Source: JAKLIX01 sp964605655 (GTDB taxonomy: Bacteria > Bacteroidota > Bacteroidia > Bacteroidales > CAIXZF01). Taken from it: DNA of 64,000 bases. Location: positions 62,001 through 126,000 of the forward strand of contig CAZSDK010000008.1 of the NCBI GenBank assembly GCA_964605655.1. Direction: 5' to 3'. Positions 1-9,481 of this stretch are shown here, one piece after another. The notes under the pieces are model-generated. The model did not search any database. It saw only the letters and a list, made by a program, of their open reading frames with translations, and was not told the origin of the DNA. The translations under genes and the position numbers were made by a program. The stretch's first letter is position 1. Each line of letters begins with the position of its first letter.

Positions 1-1
1 G

Positions 2-835
2 AATGCCGAAAGAATAAAAATAGTCTCCATCGAAAGGACGCTGGAAGAATTCAACAAGATCATGCTCACGCCGGTGCCTTCTATAGGACTTAACATGCTC
101 ATGGAGACGGGTGTTCTGGATCATTTCTTTCCCGAGCTCACTGCATTAAAAGGTGCAGAGTATATCGACGGGAAAGGACATAAAGATAACTTCAACCATA
201 CCCTCGAAGTACTCGATAATCTTTCCCGAAGATCTGAGGATCTTTGGCTGAGGTGGGCAGCGCTCCTGCATGATATCGCCAAACCTGTGACCAAGAGATT
301 TGATCCGTCCATCGGTTGGACGTTTCATGGCCATGAGTTCAAAGGGTCAAAAATGGTGGTAACCCTCTTTAAAAAGCTACGTCTGCCCATGAACGAGAGA
401 ATGAAATATGTACAAAAACTGGTACTCCTTCATTTGCGTCCTATTGTTCTTTCAGAGGAAGAAATCACCGACTCTGCCGTCCGCCGCCTCCTTTTTGAAG
501 CCGGAGATGATATCGATGACCTTATGTTGCTCTGCGAAGCCGATATTACCTCTAAAAATCCTGAAAAAGTCAAACGGTACCTGGGAAATTTTGAGATTGT
601 CAGAGAAAAATTAAAGATCATCGAGGAAAAAGACCGCCTCAGAAACTGGCAGCCACCCATTTCTGGAGAGTTGATCATGCAGACTTTTCAGTTGTCTCCC
701 TCAAAAGAAGTCGGCATCATAAAAACAGCCATCCGCGAAGCTATTCTGGATGGCTTAATACCCAATGAGTTCGAGCCAGCCTACCAAATTATGATCGAAC
801 AGGGTGAAAAGCTTGGGTTGAAAAAAGTTGATTAA
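2..835 (+). CDS. CCA tRNA nucleotidyltransferase / poly(A) polymerase family, C-terminal part (5' end outside window)
   Basis: The reading frame is open from base 2, so only the C-terminal ~277 residues are present and the nucleotidyltransferase head lies upstream of the window. What remains looks like the helical tRNA-binding region followed by an HD domain: GHKDNFNHT, then LLHDIAKP (the HD pair) and a later FHGHE histidine cluster. Bacteroidota CCA-adding enzymes commonly carry this HD phosphohydrolase domain, which in homologues trims 2'-phosphate or cyclic phosphate from tRNA ends. The family function is adding or repairing the 3' CCA of tRNA in the cytoplasm. The gene stops with TAA just before a possible promoter for the next gene. 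The family call is firm; the exact substrate cannot be decided without the head domain. Confidence 0.82.
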   Translation, partial: NAERIKIVSIERTLEEFNKIMLTPVPSIGLNMLMETGVLDHFFPELTALKGAEYIDGKGHKDNFNHTLEVLDNLSRRSEDLWLRWAALLHDIAKPVTKRFDPSIGWTFHGHEFKGSKMVVTLFKKLRLPMNERMKYVQKLVLLHLRPIVLSEEEITDSAVRRLLFEAGDDIDDLMLLCEADITSKNPEKVKRYLGNFEIVREKLKIIEEKDRLRNWQPPISGELIMQTFQLSPSKEVGIIKTAIREAILDGLIPNEFEPAYQIMIEQGEKLGLKKVD

Positions 836-840
836 TTTTG
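813..840 (+). promoter_or_regulatory. Possible Bacteroidota promoter for the gene at 894
   Basis: TTG at 813-815 and TAATTTTG at 833-840 (consensus TAnnTTTG) are separated by 17 bases. The -7 element overlaps the stop codon of the upstream gene. The match is by eye only, and the spacing is slightly short. Confidence 0.35.
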
Positions 841-893
841 GAAACACGAATGTTAGATAATTTTTACTTTTATCCGGATTAAAGTTCTCTCAT

Positions 894-1547
894 ATGCATG
901 CTTATCGTTTTAGAATCCTGACTGACGAACAGGAAGATTTTGTAAGAGATATTGAGATCATGGCGAACCAGACCTTCCTCGATTTTCATAACTATCTGGT
1001 CAGGTTGCTCGAATTTGATACCAATGAGTTGGCATCTTTCTCTATTTGTAACAGCAAGTGGTATAAACTCTGCGAAATTACACTGCTTGATATGCAGGTG
1101 GATGAGAACCATGAGGATGAAGATGAAACGGTCAAAAGGACGGATAAGCTGAAAACTTACCTTATGGCTGATTCCAAACTCAATAACTTTATCGAGGATC
1201 CGCATCAAAGGCTGGTTTATGAGTATGACTTCTTGAATATCAGGACCTTCTACCTGGAACTGACCAAAATTGTGCCCGCGGAGATGGGAATACAATATCC
1301 CCGTTGTGTCTACAGCGAAGGTATTCTGGTCAAAAAGTCAGCCAGCTCTGCTGATCTTATGAAAGGGGAGGATGACGGGATGTTCGATGACCTCGACTTA
1401 GATGAGGCAGATAAGGATTTTGATGATGGTCTCGACGACAATTTCCTGAAAAACCTGGGCGAAGGCTACGAGATTGAACTGGACCAGTCCATAGAAATGA
1501 ATATCGATGAGCCTTTTGAAGGTAATTTCGACGAGAACAAAGCTTAG
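894..1547 (+). CDS. pRiA4b ORF-3-like (IS1096 passenger TnpR-like) protein with acidic tail
   Basis: A 217-residue protein. The first ~140 residues match the plasmid pRiA4b ORF-3-like family: an opening of the type 'Y.F.I.L', the F.DFH.YL region, then SKWYKLCEI and the KLKTYL segment. The family is widespread in Bacteroidota as a single chromosomal gene and has no established biochemical role, despite the transposon-derived name in some databases. The last ~70 residues are extremely acidic and low in complexity (DDLDLDEADKDFDDG), typical of the Bacteroidota version. No transposase or terminal repeats lie nearby, so I do not treat it as part of a mobile element. Start is the ATG at 894, 58 bases after the preceding gene. 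Confidence 0.7.
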   Translation: MHAYRFRILTDEQEDFVRDIEIMANQTFLDFHNYLVRLLEFDTNELASFSICNSKWYKLCEITLLDMQVDENHEDEDETVKRTDKLKTYLMADSKLNNFIEDPHQRLVYEYDFLNIRTFYLELTKIVPAEMGIQYPRCVYSEGILVKKSASSADLMKGEDDGMFDDLDLDEADKDFDDGLDDNFLKNLGEGYEIELDQSIEMNIDEPFEGNFDENKA

Positions 1548-1612
1548 TACTTTCTTTTCTTCTCCTGCAACACTAAAGCACTTCTTTCGTACAAATATTT
1601 CTGATGACTGAA

Positions 1613-1637
1613 CCTCCAGAAGTTCTCTTTCTGGAGG
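1613..1637. other. Perfect 9-bp inverted repeat in the leader of the hybrid kinase gene
   Basis: CCTCCAGAA and TTCTGGAGG are separated by a 7-base loop, between the acidic-tail protein and the kinase gene. No run of T follows on either strand, so it is not a clear intrinsic terminator. It may be an RNA hairpin in the kinase leader. Confidence 0.4.
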
Positions 1638-1709
1638 TAAGTAGCTGATAATCAACTCAGGTGTGGGTATGCTCTCTCACCCTGGTTTGTTTATTGGAGA
1701 ACCACTCAG

Positions 1710-4700
1710 TTGGCTGATCCTGATCTACTCAGAAATATTCCGACAATGGATAATGCACACAGAGACAATGTAAATCCCAACAAAGAAATCTCAAAGCTTG
1801 AGAAGGATCTGATGGGTGTAAAGGAAGAATTGAAACTTCTTCAGGCCACTCATTCTGGAATGCTGGTGGACACCCAATGGTTTCGCAGGGTGGTCAACAA
1901 CATTGAAATGTGTTTTATTGAGATTGACTGCAATGAAGCCAGGTCTTATCTTTTGCGAGTCAAAGAGAAGGCAGGGGGTGATTTTGGAGATTACCTTCAG
2001 AAACATCCTGAGGTGTTTCGTGAGGTACTACTAAGGTCTAAAGTGCTGAATGTTAATAATTATGCCTTAAAACTCTTTCATGCTACTGATGTAGAAGACT
2101 TTCAATCCTCAATTGGGAAGTATATTACAATTACCAGCTGGCCGAAAGTGATCGACCTTATGGTTGCCACCACAGACGGTTCAGAGACCTTCGTCGTGGA
2201 AACTACCTTAAAAAGCATGGACGATAGGCTGATCCCGATCTATTCCAATTTCTGCCTCCATACGGGTGATTTCGATTATGGTCATATCCTTTGGTTGGCT
2301 ATTGATATCTCAGGTCAGAAAGATGCTGAGGAAGAAATGAAACGCAGTGAGGAAAGACTTAAAATGATCCTGAGGGCCATACCGGATATGATCTTTCTGT
2401 TTGATCGTGAGGGATATTATCTTGACTTTTATGCTACCGACCATTCCAAGCTTGCCGTAAGTTCGGATAAAATCATCGGAAGCCATATCAAGGATATTTT
2501 CCCGAAAGAAATCGTCGATAAGTCTTTGGCAGCCTTTCATGCGGCTTTGGAAAACGGTGATCTCCAGATCATACAGTATGACTTGGAGCTTCCTTCGGGA
2601 AATGCACATTTTGAAGCAAGAATCGTTGCCGCGGGCCCCGATGAGGTTATCGCCCTGGCCACCGATATTACTGAAAGAAAAATAGCCGAGAACGTACTTC
2701 AGAAGTCAGAACAGTTCTATAAGGAGCTTTTTGCCAATGTCAATGATGCGATATTGATCATTGAACCAGAGACAGAAAAGATCATTGCTGCAAATGCCAA
2801 GGCGTCAGAGATATACGGTTATTCAATTGAAGAATTGCTTCGTATGAGTCTCAGAAAGTTGACAAAAACTCCGGAAAAGGGAAAATCCCAAATCTCTAAT
2901 GCCCTGAAAAATAATTCCTTCAAGAATTTCGAATCCATCCATTATAACCGTAAAGGAGAAGAGATTGATTTCCTGATCAATGGTTCGATCGTCGATTATA
3001 ACGACAAAAAATCACTGTTGATCATCAATCACGATATAACGGATTTGAAGAAGGCAGAAAAAGTGAAGAATGCCACCTATCGCATCTCTGAACTGGCACT
3101 CACCGCGAAAAGTCTTGATGATCTGTTCCTTGCCATTCATAAAATCATTGAGGAACTGATGCCAGCCCGGAATATTTATATTGCCCTTTACGACCGGGAA
3201 CAGGAACAGCTGAGTTTTCCCTATTTCGTGGATGAACATGATCAGGCCCCCCAAAAAAGAGGTTTAAAAAAAGGACTTACTGAATATGTGCTGAGAACAG
3301 GCATATCAGTCCTGACCAATCCTGCCCTGATAGGACACCTTGTTGCGAAAGGAGAAATAGAAATTATAGGCACTCTTACCTATGACTGGCTGGGCGTGCC
3401 TTTGAAATCTAATGACCAGATCATTGGGGTCTTAGCTGTTCAAAGCTACCGTGATGATATTCAGTACACCGAAAGTAACAAGCAGATATTGATCTTCGTT
3501 TCGGAGCAGGTTGCCATGGCTATCGACAGAAGGATGAAGGAAGAAGAATTGAAGATGGCCAAAGAAACTGCTGAGGAATCGAGTAAATTAAAATCTACGC
3601 TGCTTGCCAACCTCAGTCATGAGTTCCGGACTCCGATGAACGGAATACTCAACTATGCCAGGATTATCAAGGAAAGCGGTGAATGCGACAATCTTTCTGA
3701 AATGGCTGATACCATCATCTCTTCAGGAAACAGGTTGCTGTCTACCCTTGATTCGATCATGTACCTGGCCCAGATTGAGGCAAGCAACATAAGGCTCGAG
3801 ATTCGCAGGTATGACATAGGAAAGGAACTGGAGAGTACGATGCTTCATTATGAAGGAGAGGCCAGGGTCAAAAATCTCGACTTTGAGTTCCAGATTGAAC
3901 AAGGGATAGAGGTGTACGGTGATCTGACTTTTATCGTTCAGATTGCAAAATATCTTCTTGACAATGCTATTAAATTCACCACCAAGGGCAAGGTCTCAGT
4001 CTTTTTGAAAACGACCTTGATGGGTGATCGTCACTGGGCTGAACTGGAAGTAAGAGATACGGGTCCCGGTATCGCAAAATCCGACCTTGATGTTATCTTT
4101 CATGAATTCAGGCAATTGAGTTCAGGATACAGCAGAACTCATGAAGGAAGTGGCCTGGGATTGACCTTGTGCAAAAAGATGGCCGAACTCATGAATGGAA
4201 GGATCACGGTGGAGAGTATGATAGGGAAGGGTTCCTCTTTTTATTTCAGGATTCCTCAGGCCGAAGAATCATCCGGGAAAACCCAGCCAGTCTCCGGAAA
4301 GCGAAAGATCAAAGAAAAAACTTCTGTAGGTTCAGTGCCCTCGCGGTTCAGAGATTCCTCTGAACTAGCGGAGGTACTGATCGTAGAGGATAACCAGGTG
4401 AATATGGAACTCACCGTGATGTTCCTCAGAGATGTCTGTCATACAGATAAAGCAAGGGATGCGCAAACTGCCATCCGGATGGCAAAAGAGAAACTCTATG
4501 ATGTTATCCTGATGGATATCAACCTGGGTCCTGGCATGAACGGACTGGAAGCAGCACAGGAAATTAAAAAGATTAAAGGATATGAACAGACGCCCATTGT
4601 AGCAGTTACCGGCTACACCATGAGCGGAGACCGGGAAAAGATGTTACAGGGTGGTTGTACTCATTACCTTCCCAAACCTTTTGACAAGAAGGGTATTGTA

Positions 4701-4733
4701 AGAATGGTCGAAGAAGTGTTGCGCAAAGAATAG
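1710..4733 (+). CDS. Multi-PAS/GAF hybrid sensor histidine kinase with C-terminal receiver
   Basis: A 1007-residue signal-transduction protein with no membrane segment or signal peptide, so probably cytoplasmic. Order of domains: short coiled coil (~25-50), three PAS-type domains (~105-205, 215-325, 330-450; the 'ATDITERK' and 'NHDITDLKKAE' PAC ends are clear), GAF (~455-610), HisKA with LSHEFRTPMNG as the phosphorylated histidine box, HATPase with the DNAIKF N box and GSGLGL G box, and a C-terminal receiver (~885-1005) with IVEDN, LMDI and KPF. It would autophosphorylate and pass phosphate to its own receiver, then presumably to an unseen HPt or regulator. The chosen start is TTG at 1710, about ten bases after GGAGA; an ATG at 1746 is an alternative. 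Signal and output are unknown. Confidence 0.88.
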   Translation: MADPDLLRNIPTMDNAHRDNVNPNKEISKLEKDLMGVKEELKLLQATHSGMLVDTQWFRRVVNNIEMCFIEIDCNEARSYLLRVKEKAGGDFGDYLQKHPEVFREVLLRSKVLNVNNYALKLFHATDVEDFQSSIGKYITITSWPKVIDLMVATTDGSETFVVETTLKSMDDRLIPIYSNFCLHTGDFDYGHILWLAIDISGQKDAEEEMKRSEERLKMILRAIPDMIFLFDREGYYLDFYATDHSKLAVSSDKIIGSHIKDIFPKEIVDKSLAAFHAALENGDLQIIQYDLELPSGNAHFEARIVAAGPDEVIALATDITERKIAENVLQKSEQFYKELFANVNDAILIIEPETEKIIAANAKASEIYGYSIEELLRMSLRKLTKTPEKGKSQISNALKNNSFKNFESIHYNRKGEEIDFLINGSIVDYNDKKSLLIINHDITDLKKAEKVKNATYRISELALTAKSLDDLFLAIHKIIEELMPARNIYIALYDREQEQLSFPYFVDEHDQAPQKRGLKKGLTEYVLRTGISVLTNPALIGHLVAKGEIEIIGTLTYDWLGVPLKSNDQIIGVLAVQSYRDDIQYTESNKQILIFVSEQVAMAIDRRMKEEELKMAKETAEESSKLKSTLLANLSHEFRTPMNGILNYARIIKESGECDNLSEMADTIISSGNRLLSTLDSIMYLAQIEASNIRLEIRRYDIGKELESTMLHYEGEARVKNLDFEFQIEQGIEVYGDLTFIVQIAKYLLDNAIKFTTKGKVSVFLKTTLMGDRHWAELEVRDTGPGIAKSDLDVIFHEFRQLSSGYSRTHEGSGLGLTLCKKMAELMNGRITVESMIGKGSSFYFRIPQAEESSGKTQPVSGKRKIKEKTSVGSVPSRFRDSSELAEVLIVEDNQVNMELTVMFLRDVCHTDKARDAQTAIRMAKEKLYDVILMDINLGPGMNGLEAAQEIKKIKGYEQTPIVAVTGYTMSGDREKMLQGGCTHYLPKPFDKKGIVRMVEEVLRKE

Positions 4734-4758
4734 GTCCTCCGTCGCCTTCCTCATCTTA

Positions 4759-7365
4759 TCATTGAGATTCAGAGGTTTTATTATAGAATACAAATTGCTC
4801 GTTGAACACATCAACAGTGATGTCTGAATCTTTAGTCACTTTTCCGGCCAGGATCATCTTCGACAGCTCATTGAGTACTTTCCTTTGAAGCACTCTTTTC
4901 AGTGGCCTGGCTCCATAAACCGGATCGTAACCCAGCTCGGCGATCCAGGAGACAGCATCTTCAGTGATGTTCAGCCTGATATCGCTTTTTTCAAGCATCA
5001 GGCAGATCTGTCGAAGCTGTAGCTTGACAATATCCTTGATCTCTTCGCGAGAAAGGGGTTTGAACATAATGGTCTCATCAACACGGTTGAGAAACTCTGG
5101 CCTGATGGCCTTTCGCAGAAGTTCGAATACTTCTACCCTGGTGCGGGCCAGGACCTCTTCCTTGTTGTCATCACGGATATTGCTGAAATTCTCCTGGATC
5201 ATCGATGAACCGATGTTGGAAGTCATTATGATAATACAGTTTTTAAAATCGGCAGTTCTTCCCTTGTTATCGGTCAGTCTTCCGTCATCAAGGACCTGAA
5301 GAAGGATGTTGAATACGTCAGGATGTGCTTTTTCAATCTCGTCGAGAAGGACCACTGAATAAGGTCTTCTCCTGACCTTTTCGGTTAGCTGGCCGCCTTC
5401 TTCATAACCTATATAACCCGGAGGGGCCCCGACCAGTCTCGAAACGGTGTGTTTTTCCTGGTACTCCGACATGTCGATTCTTACCATGGCATTCTCGTCA
5501 TTGAACAGAAATTCTGCCAGTGCCTTGGCAAGTTCAGTCTTGCCTACACCGGTGGTGCCCAGGAAGATGAAAGAACCGATGGGTTTTTTCGAATCCTGCA
5601 GCCCGGCCCGGCTTCTCCTGATGGCATCCGACAATGCTTCGATGGCTTCTTCCTGTCCTACGATCCTTTTATGAAGTTCGCTTTCGAGGTTAAGGAGTTT
5701 TTCCTTTTCGCTTTGTAACATTCGGGTCACGGGTATGCCTGTCCATCGGGAAACGATCTCAGCGATCTCTTCCGTGCCAATCTCCTCATTGATCATGGGA
5801 TTGTCTCCCTGAATCTTAAGGAGGTCGGCTTTGTACTGTTCCAGTTTCTGCTCAGCCGCTTTGATAAGACCGTACCTGATCTCAGCAACTTTACCATAAT
5901 TTCCTTCCCTCTCCGCCTGATCAGCCTCGAACTTAAATTGTTCTATGTCTTTCTTACATTGTTGTAAGGCATCCACCATTTTCTTCTCACCCTGCCACCG
6001 GGCACGCAACTGGTCTCTGGTCTCAGTCAGGTTAGAGATTTCCTTCGTCAGTTCCTTGAGTTTTGATGTGTCATTTTCCCTCTTAATGGCTTCTCTCTCA
6101 ATCTCCAGCTGACGGATTTTTCTTTCCACTTCATCCAAAGGTTCCGGAAGTGAGTTGATCTCGAGTCTCAGCTTGGCGGCAGCCTCATCCATCAGGTCGA
6201 TGGCTTTGTCGGGAAGAAAACGGTCGGTGATGTACCGCTGCGATAACTCTACCGCAGAGATAATAGCTTCATCTTTGATCCTCACCTTGTGGTGGGTCTC
6301 GTACCTTTCCTTCAGGCCTCTGAGGATGGAAATGGCGGAAGGGGCATCCGGTTCATCCACCACCACGATCTGAAACCTTCGTTCAAGGGCTTTGTCATTT
6401 TCGAAGTACTTCTGGTATTCCTTCAGGGTAGTGGCTCCAATGGCTCTCAGTTCGCCTTTTGAGAGGGCTGGTTTTAATATATTCGCTGCGTCCATGGCTC
6501 CTTCCGATGCGCCGGCACCCACCAGGGTGTGAATCTCATCGATGAACAGCACTACCTCGCCTTCAGAAGCGATCACTTCCTTTACCACACTCTTCAACCT
6601 TTCTTCAAACTCTCCTTTATACTTAGCCCCTGCAATCAACGAACCCATGTCGAGCGAGAATATCTGCTTGGATTTCAGGTTCTCGGGAACATCACCACTC
6701 ACAATACGATGCGCAAGACCCTCCGCAATGGCGGTCTTACCCACTCCCGGCTCACCGATCAATATGGGGTTGTTCTTCGTTCTCCGGCTTAATATCTGCA
6801 GTATCCTGCGGATCTCTTCATCTCTTCCGATGACCGGGTCAAGCTTTCCAGCCCTGGCCAGCTCATTGAGATTCCGGGAATACCGTTGCAGGGCATGATA
6901 AGTACTTTCGGCACTCTGTGTGGACACCTTGTTCCCGTTCCTGATCTCCTGTATGGCCATTTTGATCCCTTTCTCTGTTATTCCGCCGTCTTTCAGAATC
7001 TTAGAAGCGGTGCTGTCGGTTTGCAGCATTCCAAGCAGAAGGTGTTCCAGGGTTATGTACTCATCCTGGAATGATTTCATGGCATTGGCTGCCAGTTGGA
7101 ATGTTTTGGCGGTTTCCTGAGAGAAATACTGTTCCTCTGAATTCATCGCGGGAAGGGAGGCAAGACTCTTATCAATGATTGAGTTGATCGTATTGGTGGA
7201 GATCTCAAATTTCTTTAATAACACAGGAATCAGTCCCTCTTCGTCCATCAACATAGCTTTGAGAAGATGAAGGTTGTCAATGGACTGATGATGGTAACCC
7301 TGGGCTATTTCCTGAGCCTTCTGAATCACCTCCTGCGATTTTATTGTCAGTTGTTGGGGGTTCAT
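4759..7365 (-). CDS. clpB: ATP-dependent disaggregase ClpB
   Basis: Start was set at the ATG at 7365 (MNPQQLTIKSQE), giving 868 residues, the family's usual size; the frame remains open further upstream but that part is not ClpB-like. Domains: N-terminal Clp_N (~1-145), AAA+ module 1 with GEPGVGKT and LFIDEIHTLVGAG, the long coiled-coil middle domain that marks ClpB rather than ClpA/C (~400-525), and AAA+ module 2 with GTTGVGKT and VVLLDEIEKAHP plus the pore loop GYIGYEEGG. ClpB works with DnaK/DnaJ to pull proteins out of aggregates after heat stress. It is a single gene, convergent with the kinase and separated from it by only 25 bases. No clear heat-shock promoter was recognised upstream. 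Confidence 0.97.
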   Translation of the reverse strand: MNPQQLTIKSQEVIQKAQEIAQGYHHQSIDNLHLLKAMLMDEEGLIPVLLKKFEISTNTINSIIDKSLASLPAMNSEEQYFSQETAKTFQLAANAMKSFQDEYITLEHLLLGMLQTDSTASKILKDGGITEKGIKMAIQEIRNGNKVSTQSAESTYHALQRYSRNLNELARAGKLDPVIGRDEEIRRILQILSRRTKNNPILIGEPGVGKTAIAEGLAHRIVSGDVPENLKSKQIFSLDMGSLIAGAKYKGEFEERLKSVVKEVIASEGEVVLFIDEIHTLVGAGASEGAMDAANILKPALSKGELRAIGATTLKEYQKYFENDKALERRFQIVVVDEPDAPSAISILRGLKERYETHHKVRIKDEAIISAVELSQRYITDRFLPDKAIDLMDEAAAKLRLEINSLPEPLDEVERKIRQLEIEREAIKRENDTSKLKELTKEISNLTETRDQLRARWQGEKKMVDALQQCKKDIEQFKFEADQAEREGNYGKVAEIRYGLIKAAEQKLEQYKADLLKIQGDNPMINEEIGTEEIAEIVSRWTGIPVTRMLQSEKEKLLNLESELHKRIVGQEEAIEALSDAIRRSRAGLQDSKKPIGSFIFLGTTGVGKTELAKALAEFLFNDENAMVRIDMSEYQEKHTVSRLVGAPPGYIGYEEGGQLTEKVRRRPYSVVLLDEIEKAHPDVFNILLQVLDDGRLTDNKGRTADFKNCIIIMTSNIGSSMIQENFSNIRDDNKEEVLARTRVEVFELLRKAIRPEFLNRVDETIMFKPLSREEIKDIVKLQLRQICLMLEKSDIRLNITEDAVSWIAELGYDPVYGARPLKRVLQRKVLNELSKMILAGKVTKDSDITVDVFNEQFVFYNKTSESQ

Positions 7366-7507
7366 CTTTATAAATGATTGATTGTATTTACTGCCCCCAC
7401 CGCAAACCAGGTACCATTCGGAATAAACCAATAATTTGAAATCCTAAGCGATAAAACCGGTCATTCCGGCAGGACAACTCTATATCAGCAAGCCAGAATG
7501 GCAGTAT

Positions 7508-8737
7508 TTATCTGCGATACAGGGTAATGACAGTAATCTGGGGGAGGATTCCGATGCGTCCGGAAAAACCGATAAACCCAAATCCGGGGTTCACATAGAG
7601 ATATTGTTGGCCTTCCTGGTACAAACCATTCCATTCCTCTGTAAGATATTCGACTGGTGACCATTTCACAAACCGGTTCACGATGCCCATCTGGCCTCCA
7701 TGGGTGTGCCCCGACACGGTCAGTTCGACACCTGAGTCGGGAAGTATTTCTTTTCTCCAGTGCGATGGATCATGAGAAAGAAGAATGGTGAAGGCCTCTT
7801 TGGGTATTCCATTCAGGGTTTTTTTAAGATCGCCGAATTTTTTAAAGTGACTGGCGCTCCAGTTATCTGTTCCGGCAATGAATATGGAGTCCTTACCGAT
7901 ACGGATGGTCGAATGACTGTTTCTCAGAAGGATGAAATCCTGGTCAGCATAAAAGGATTCCAGCATAGGCACCTCTTTCCCTTCATATTGATCTCTGTGC
8001 AGGCGTGCAAAGTCACCCATATCATGATTTCCGAGAACGGCATATTTTCCGTATGGGGCTGATAATTGTCTGAAATACAGTTCATAACCATTCGTCTCTT
8101 CAGCCATCACATTGATCAGGTCTCCTGAAAACAAGATGACATCGGTTTTTTGTTGCTTTAAAAGGTTTAATCCTTCCTCAACCCTTTCCGTGATGAACCA
8201 GCTTCCCAGGTGAATATCAGAGAAAAGAGCCACCTTAAACCCGTCAAATGCGGGCGGAAGATTTTTAAACCTCAGGCTCACCGTATTCACTCTGAACCGG
8301 GATACACCGGTGATCATTCCATCGACTGAGACGAAAAAAATGAGAAGGGCAAAAAAAACACTGGAGGTAAGCCAGAAATACTTGTAGGCAATATAAAAGA
8401 CGCCTCCTTTTTCACCTCTTTTTCTCTTGAATTTGAAGATGACAGGGAGAAAAAGAGGCATCAGGAAGAGGAGGAGTGCCAGTTTCGGGAGATAAAAAAG
8501 GATCAGGGCATCCATCCATAGAAAATAATACCGGTAGGTATGGTAGTTTTCTCCCGGATCACGGAAAAGAATCACAACGATGGCTGAAAATCCGAGAAAT
8601 GTAAGAACGGAAATGACCTGCAGTTTTTTGAACAGGGCCTTGATACGGGTACTTTCGATGGCTTTGAGAATGACAAGGTACAACAGCACATCCGTGATGA
8701 CTATGAATAGCACTAAGAACAGGATGCGTCCGATCAT
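7508..8737 (-). CDS. Membrane-anchored calcineurin-like metallophosphoesterase
   Basis: 409 residues. The first ~150 hold four hydrophobic membrane-spanning stretches; the rest is a binuclear-metal phosphoesterase with the full motif series: SDIHLG, SGDLIN, LGNHD, LLSHD and SGHTHGGQ. This architecture is that of the YaeI/YkuE-like branch, thought to act on lipid or nucleotide phosphates at the membrane (YaeI is reported as an UDP-2,3-diacylglucosamine pyrophosphatase-like phosphodiesterase; YkuE is a related wall-associated enzyme). The substrate here is not predictable. It is the last gene of the minus-strand group that includes HydG, but spacing (18 bases) is the only sign of co-transcription with the membrane protein upstream. 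Confidence 0.85.
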   Translation of the reverse strand: MIGRILFLVLFIVITDVLLYLVILKAIESTRIKALFKKLQVISVLTFLGFSAIVVILFRDPGENYHTYRYYFLWMDALILFYLPKLALLLFLMPLFLPVIFKFKRKRGEKGGVFYIAYKYFWLTSSVFFALLIFFVSVDGMITGVSRFRVNTVSLRFKNLPPAFDGFKVALFSDIHLGSWFITERVEEGLNLLKQQKTDVILFSGDLINVMAEETNGYELYFRQLSAPYGKYAVLGNHDMGDFARLHRDQYEGKEVPMLESFYADQDFILLRNSHSTIRIGKDSIFIAGTDNWSASHFKKFGDLKKTLNGIPKEAFTILLSHDPSHWRKEILPDSGVELTVSGHTHGGQMGIVNRFVKWSPVEYLTEEWNGLYQEGQQYLYVNPGFGFIGFSGRIGILPQITVITLYRR

Positions 8738-8755
8738 TCCCCTTACAGCTTTTTT

Positions 8756-9205
8756 TTAAGGTGTTTCTACAAAAGTAATTCCACTTCTCAAAAAACGCAA
8801 GCCTGCAATAATCAGAGGGACACTCATAATCAGAAAAAAGATATGAACAGGATGTTGACCAACCAGGTGACATTTGGAAGCCAGGACTCCCATGGTGATC
8901 ATACAAGCCATGACCAGGTAGCTTTTCCAGCTGAAGAATGAGAAAGCGCAAGGCCGCTGGTCCTTCAGACCGGCCATCCTGCGGATATATCTTCCGGAAA
9001 CATTTGAGAATACCAGTAAATAGAACAGCAATCCTCCTGATAAGCCAATCAGGAAGGAGTAGGGTAGGGATTCCACATCGTTACTGAGCGCCACGATACC
9101 ACGAAGCAAGAGGATGGTCCCGGCCAGGATCCAAACGACACCGGCGATCTTGAAAAGTACTTTTTTAGGTACTCCGGGTTTCCATTCCCTGATAACATTC
9201 CCCAT
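8756..9205 (-). CDS. Small four-helix membrane protein of unknown function
   Basis: 149 residues from the ATG at 9205; a TTG at 9211 two codons earlier would overlap the upstream gene by four bases. It has four predicted membrane helices (around residues 20-38, 48-68, 92-112 and 120-137) with basic loops (YIRRMAGLKDQRP). I do not recognise a family. The gene lies two bases after the second TM1266-like gene, so it is very probably translated with the HydG-TM1266 group. A role tied to hydrogenase maturation or metal supply would be guilt by association only. Confidence 0.6.
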   Translation of the reverse strand: MGNVIREWKPGVPKKVLFKIAGVVWILAGTILLLRGIVALSNDVESLPYSFLIGLSGGLLFYLLVFSNVSGRYIRRMAGLKDQRPCAFSFFSWKSYLVMACMITMGVLASKCHLVGQHPVHIFFLIMSVPLIIAGLRFLRSGITFVETP

Positions 9206-9207
9206 GG

Positions 9208-9471
9208 TCAAGGCTTGGAAGGGAACACCATCTTTTTGACTGTTACCTGTTCCAGATGTAATAGTTCCTTTTCCAGACTTTTACACTCTTTTTCATCACC
9301 GTCCAGTTCAAGAATGATAATGCCCTGGCCGCTCGCGTAATCACCCTCTGGTTCATTGAGCCCTAACCTGGTACGGATCACACAGCCGTATGTGGAGAGA
9401 ATCGACTGTAAACGGGTGCCGAGCCCCTCCTTTTTCTGCACCTGTATGCCTAATATAATTTTCTTGTCCAT
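9208..9471 (-). CDS. TM1266-type iron-only hydrogenase system putative regulator (copy 2)
   Basis: 87 residues with an ACT/NikR-C-like ferredoxin-fold pattern: an IILGIQV first strand, then the IRTRLGLNEP and GIIILELDGD segments characteristic of the TM1266 family. The family is named for its repeated occurrence beside hydE, hydF and hydG genes and is annotated as a putative hydrogenase-system regulator; no DNA-binding domain is visible. It lies ten bases after a second copy (9482-9739) and downstream of hydG. The two copies share the pattern RLIRSRLG/VIRTRLG, so they look like an old tandem duplication. Its biochemical role is unproven. Confidence 0.75.
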   Translation of the reverse strand: MDKKIILGIQVQKKEGLGTRLQSILSTYGCVIRTRLGLNEPEGDYASGQGIIILELDGDEKECKSLEKELLHLEQVTVKKMVFPSKP

Positions 9472-9481
9472 GGCTGCCCGG

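Noticed and set aside
894..1547. Insertion-sequence passenger gene (from the IS1096/TnpR family name)
   Set aside because: No transposase, terminal inverted repeat or target duplication is seen; the family is a normal chromosomal gene in Bacteroidota.
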